From NCBI GenBank assembly GCA_021736965.1, contig JAIPEV010000050.1, positions 1 to 10,542 of the forward strand: a stretch of DNA of 10,542 nucleotides, read 5' to 3'. This document shows positions 7,655-10,542 of the stretch, piece after piece. The position numbers and the translations under genes were made by a program. How positions within the stretch are numbered: the first letter of the stretch is position 1; every line of letters starts with the position of its first letter. The DNA is from Halanaerobiales bacterium. GTDB lineage: Bacteria; Bacillota; Halanaerobiia; Halanaerobiales; M55B127. The notes below the pieces were generated by a model. It saw only the letters and a list, made by a program, of their open reading frames with translations, was not told the DNA's origin and searched no databases.

Positions 7655-8226
7655 TTAAATTTCTATCACTTCATTTTCATTTAGAGTATCAACTATTTCA
7701 TACATATTAATTATTGTTCCAACCTTTAATTTATCGTTTAGTATAGAGTGTTTAAGACATGTTCCACAAGAAAATACCTTTACTCCTCTTTTTATTAATT
7801 TTTTCAAAGTTTTAATTACACCTTTATTGTTTACTGGCAGTTTAACCCCTGAGTTTATGAAAATGATATATTTTGGTAAGGGGTAGATATCTAAAAGTGT
7901 ATTAATAAAACCCCTTAATAACAATTCTTTTAAATCTTGATCTCCTTCACCTAAGAATTCTGACTTTATAAAGATTACCTTTTTATTATCACCTTTTTCT
8001 TTACTGACTTTTTCATTTTTAGTAACTTTTATTATTACTTTAAATAGGTCTTCTTTTTCATTAACTAAACTTACCTTTCCATCAATTTTAAGACCTAATT
8101 TTTTTACATTTTGGAAAGTATCTTTATTATCTACTAAAATCTTAACTTCTTTACTTTTTAAAAAGTATTTTTAGTCTTAATTAAAGGATTCGGATAACTT
8201 AACTCACGTGTATCTATTTCTTTCAA
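7655..8226 (-). pseudogene. yedF: Selenium metabolism protein YedF, frameshifted
   Basis: YedF joins a TusA-like N-terminal domain to a DsrE-like C-terminal domain and is found next to selD; its exact role is unproven. The C-terminal part is well kept: LLLRGFINTLLDIYPLPK, FINSGVKLPVNN, the CGTC pair and VGTIINMYEIVDTL. The N-terminus begins at TTG 8226 (KEIDTRELSYPNPLIKTK). It then hits a stop (TAA at 8163-8161) because one base is missing relative to family spacing in the A/T-rich stretch 8161-8172. Restoring it gives a continuous protein of about 190 residues, the normal size. The TusA-like motif (normally CPxP) reads YPNP, so the usual Cys is Tyr (TAT). No ATG start is seen. Alternatives are sequencing error, slippage at the T-run, or separate expression of the DsrE-like part from ATG 7924. 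Confidence 0.85.
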
Positions 8227-8260
8227 TTGAATTTTTCGATCTTAATCTTAATTGATATTT

Positions 8261-8289
8261 ATATTAATATTTAAGAAATTAATATTCAA
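8261..8289 (-). promoter_or_regulatory. Candidate sigma-A promoter for yedF-selD-DUF3343
   Basis: Minus strand: -35 TTGAAT (8289-8284), 17-nt spacer, -10 TAATAT (8266-8261). A transcript start near 8254 would give a leader of about 28 nt before TTG 8226. It lies just past the terminator of the upstream gene, where a promoter is needed. The region is very A+T-rich, so chance matches are likely. Confidence 0.4.
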
Positions 8290-8311
8290 TAAAAGTATAA
8301 GTTTTAAAATC

Positions 8312-8347
8312 AAAAAAACCCTATATCTTCTATCAAGACATAGGGTT
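8312..8347 (-). terminator. Strong rho-independent terminator after the M23 peptidase gene
   Basis: On the minus strand arms AACCCTAT-G-TCTT and AAGA-T-ATAGGGTT pair over 13 positions (one G-U) around a GATAG loop, then a run of seven T's. It starts 17 nt after the peptidase stop and separates that gene from the selenium operon. Confidence 0.9.
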
Positions 8348-8364
8348 ATACTCATAATCTATAT

Positions 8365-9405
8365 TTATGGTAGATACTGCATAGGATCAACTGGTTTATC
8401 ATTTACTAAAACAGCAAAATGTAGATGTGAGCCAGTACTCTTTCCTGTACTACCTGCTCTTGAAATAATCTGACCAGTATGTACTTTTTCTCCAACCCTA
8501 ACTAAGAGGCTTGAATTGTGAGCATAAAGGGTTTCAACTCCGTCACCATGATCAATTACAAGTGTTTTGCCGAAACCTGACATCCAACCACTTTTTACAA
8601 CCTTTCCAGATGAAGCAGCTTGTACTTGTTTACCAACTGGTGATGCTATATCTAGTCCTTGATGAAGATCACTGCTTCTTGATATAGGATCACTACGCCA
8701 TCCAAAATATGAAGTGATTCTTCCTGTTATTGGCCAGATAAATGCACCTTTTTGTAAGTTGAACTTACCATTATTTATTCTCTGTTCAAAGGGAATTACA
8801 AGATTTTGACCGACGATTATTCTATCAGTTTTAAGATTATTTGCTCCTTTTATGGTATCAATATCGACACCGTACTTTCTTGCTATATTATATAAGGCAT
8901 CTCCTGGTTGTACTTCATGTATGATATTAGCATAAATTCTATTTTCTTCTCCACCGCCACGTCCAGTATTTGGAAGGTATAAAAGATCACCGGGATGAAT
9001 TATATCTCCCCGAAGATTATTGCTTTCTTTAATACCCTGTATAGTAGTATCATATTTTTGGGCAATATCATAAAGTGTATCACCTTTTTTTACAGTATAT
9101 CTGATATCTTCAGCCATTGCTTTTAATTTTTGATATGTAATATCACCAACTATTCCATCCACTTTTAAACTATGGTTGATTTGAAAATCTTTAACAACTT
9201 CCTTAGTTCTAAATCCAAAAATACCATCTATATTAATATCATATCCAACTTTATTTAATAAAGACTGGATTTCTTGTACTCTATCTCCTTTATCATTCAA
9301 TCTTAAACTTAACGCAGACGTGTTTATTGTAGATAATGATAGAAATAAAATTGTTATTAATAATATCATACATAATTTTAGATATCGATCTTTTTTTAAC
9401 TCCAT
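8365..9405 (-). CDS. Secreted cell-wall hydrolase: PG_binding_1, two LysM, M23 peptidase
   Basis: This is an exported peptidoglycan endopeptidase of 346 residues. Residues 1-32 are a signal peptide (basic start, then hydrophobic core MILLITILFLSLS, cleavage likely after NTSA). A PG_binding_1 domain spans about 35-95 (LNDKGDRVQEIQSLLNKVGY, DGIFGFRT). Two LysM repeats follow at about 102-146 (YTVKKGDTLYDIAQKY) and 162-205 (HEVQPGDALYNIARKYGV). The M23 (LytM-like) domain covers about 223-343, with all metal and catalytic residues present: H248xxxD252, H296 (LYAH) and H327xH329. It should act outside the membrane on wall cross-links. The ATG at 9405 has AGAGGAT 2 nt upstream and GGGGGA further back. 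It is 87 nt after trmL and closed by a strong terminator. No functional link to selenium is apparent. Confidence 0.95.
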   Translation of the reverse strand: MELKKDRYLKLCMILLITILFLSLSTINTSALSLRLNDKGDRVQEIQSLLNKVGYDINIDGIFGFRTKEVVKDFQINHSLKVDGIVGDITYQKLKAMAEDIRYTVKKGDTLYDIAQKYDTTIQGIKESNNLRGDIIHPGDLLYLPNTGRGGGEENRIYANIIHEVQPGDALYNIARKYGVDIDTIKGANNLKTDRIIVGQNLVIPFEQRINNGKFNLQKGAFIWPITGRITSYFGWRSDPISRSSDLHQGLDIASPVGKQVQAASSGKVVKSGWMSGFGKTLVIDHGDGVETLYAHNSSLLVRVGEKVHTGQIISRAGSTGKSTGSHLHFAVLVNDKPVDPMQYLP

Positions 9406-9492
9406 ATCCTCTATTCCCCCTATTACTAGACTTTTACCCCTATTTTATATAATTCAATATATTTTTAGATATTCCTTCATAATTTAACTGTT

Positions 9493-9975
9493 TTAATTCT
9501 TTTTAAACTTTGCCTCTTCAGAAAGATCTTGAAAATCATTTTGTCTTAATCCTTCATAAAGAATAATTGAGACACTATTAGCTAAATTTAAAGATCTTGC
9601 TTGTTTAACCATTGGTATCCTAATAGTATTTTCAATATTTTTTTTAAGTAGTGGTTCAGGTAATCCTGCAGTTTCTTTACCGAAAATAAGATAGTCATCA
9701 TATTTATAGTTCATCATGTCATATCTGTTAGGTGATTTAGTTGAAGCAAAATATAATGTATTTCCTTTATTCATCTCTAAAAAATTATCTAAACTTTCAT
9801 AATAATAAATTTCTAGAAGATGCCAGTAATCGAGTCCTGCTCTCTTTAAATACTTATCATCTGTTGAAAAACCTAGAGGTTCAACCAGATGTAAACTACT
9901 ATCAGTAGCAGCACAAGTTCTTGCAATATTACCAGTATTTTGAGGTATTTCAGGTTCAACTAAAACAATATTCAT
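9493..9975 (-). CDS. trmL: tRNA (cytidine/uridine-34 2'-O)-methyltransferase TrmL
   Basis: TrmL is a SPOUT-fold enzyme that methylates the ribose of the wobble nucleotide of certain leucine tRNAs using S-adenosylmethionine. The protein is 160 residues, the normal length for this minimal SPOUT family. Motifs are EIPQNTGNIART (9-20), the SAM-binding trefoil-knot segment FGKETAGLP (98-106), and RSLNLANSVSIILYEGLRQ (127-145). The N-terminal MNIVLVEPEIPQNTGN matches the family start. The ribosome site is weak: the nearest purine-rich run (AAAGGAT) is about a dozen nt upstream. The gene follows the MBL-fold gene by 17 nt and is probably co-transcribed with it. It appears intact and ordinary. Confidence 0.95.
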   Translation of the reverse strand: MNIVLVEPEIPQNTGNIARTCAATDSSLHLVEPLGFSTDDKYLKRAGLDYWHLLEIYYYESLDNFLEMNKGNTLYFASTKSPNRYDMMNYKYDDYLIFGKETAGLPEPLLKKNIENTIRIPMVKQARSLNLANSVSIILYEGLRQNDFQDLSEEAKFKKN

Positions 9976-9992
9976 TTCTGATTTATCATCCT

Positions 9993-10542
9993 TTAAATTT
10001 GTAACTTTAATCCATCATAAGCCAACTCAACATTTTCCGGTAAACTACTATTTACTTCTTCATGTTCAATCTCATGAGAAATATGAGTTAAATATGCTTT
10101 ATTAATATTTAAACTTTTTATTACTTCTAATGCCTGTTCAATATTAAAGTGTTTCGGATGTTTTTTATACCTGAGTGCATCTAAAATTAAAAAATCTACA
10201 TCTTTAATTAAATCCATAGTACTATCTGGTATAAAACTACAGTCTGTTATATATGCTAAGTTATTTATTCTATAACCTAATACATTTTGGTGATTATGTT
10301 TTACCGACAAAGGTAATACATTTACATCATTTAATTTAAGCCCATCATTAATTTTAATCAACTTAACACTAGGAACTGCATACTTGTGATTTTTATTATT
10401 AAAAATATATTCAAACTTCTTTTTTAAAGCTTCTAATGTTTCTGAATTACCATAACATGGTATTTCTTTTTTTTGTATTCTATTTATTGCTCTTAAATCA
10501 TCAAAACCCATAATATGATCTGCATGAGGATGTGTGAATAAT
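9993..10542 (-). CDS. MBL-fold metallo-hydrolase, PhnP-like (5' end beyond window)
   Basis: This is the C-terminal part of a metallo-beta-lactamase-fold hydrolase; the first part lies past the window edge. The reading frame is open from 10541 and begins LFTHPHADHIMGFDDLRAI, containing the metal-binding HxHxDH motif (HPHADH). An apparent start at ATG 10511 lies after this motif and is not the true start. Further ligand-type segments are LAYITDCSFIP (Asp), the SVKHNH stretch, and LTHISHEIEH near the C-terminus. The arrangement resembles PhnP-like phosphoribosyl cyclic phosphodiesterases, but the substrate cannot be set from sequence alone and many homologues are simply annotated MBL-fold. About 182 residues are visible. 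It precedes trmL by 17 nt. Confidence 0.9.
   Translation of the reverse strand, partial: LFTHPHADHIMGFDDLRAINRIQKKEIPCYGNSETLEALKKKFEYIFNNKNHKYAVPSVKLIKINDGLKLNDVNVLPLSVKHNHQNVLGYRINNLAYITDCSFIPDSTMDLIKDVDFLILDALRYKKHPKHFNIEQALEVIKSLNINKAYLTHISHEIEHEEVNSSLPENVELAYDGLKLQI

Noticed and set aside
7462..7710. Plus-strand ORF of 82 codons
   Set aside because: It is antisense across the selD start and yedF end, with no family similarity.
8252..8473. Plus-strand ORF of 73 codons
   Set aside because: It crosses the M23 terminator antisense and overlaps the peptidase C-terminus; no ribosome site.
1..10542. CRISPR array, insertion sequence or integrase
   Set aside because: No regularly spaced repeats, transposase motifs or terminal inverted repeats were seen anywhere in the window.

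Overview
The window is strongly A+T-rich and shows low-GC Bacillota style (Shine-Dalgarno sites, codon use, LysM/M23 cell-wall gene). It carries a selenium gene cluster like those of anaerobic Clostridia and Halanaerobiales. Placement below phylum is inference. Almost every gene is on the minus strand. The exception is one TetR-family regulator.

Minus strand, in order of transcription (right to left): (a) 10542-9493, the 3' part of an MBL-fold hydrolase gene followed closely by trmL. (b) 9405-8365, a secreted PG_binding_1/LysM/LysM/M23 cell-wall hydrolase closed by a strong terminator at 8312-8347. (c) 8226-6315, yedF (frameshifted), selD and a DUF3343 gene in one operon, with a terminator-like hairpin at 6089-6126. 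(d) 4807-3772, decayed coding sequence: an unidentified broken ORF pair, then the C-terminal third of a cysteine desulfurase-like (class V aminotransferase, TIGR01977-type) pseudogene. (e) 3756-283, selA, selB and tRNA-Sec. The tetR gene (4962-5630, plus strand, own terminator) sits between the two selenium blocks.

Together selD (selenophosphate synthesis), selA (Ser-tRNASec to Sec-tRNASec), selB (Sec-specific elongation factor) and tRNASec (anticodon UCA) form a complete route for selenocysteine insertion. The selD gene uses that route itself. Its real start is 7625, and an in-frame UGA at codon 16 is followed by a SECIS-like hairpin with a GUU loop. A conventional ORF call would start at 7568 and lose the catalytic N-terminus.

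The most interesting point is uneven preservation. The core decoding genes are intact. Two auxiliary selenium genes are broken: yedF has a one-base frameshift and a Tyr where the TusA-like domain normally has its Cys, and the desulfurase-like gene is 5'-truncated with several frameshifts. The third accessory gene, DUF3343, is intact. This suggests a lineage that keeps Sec decoding while losing an auxiliary selenium-handling branch, with a regulator and unrelated debris now lying where the cluster was once probably continuous.
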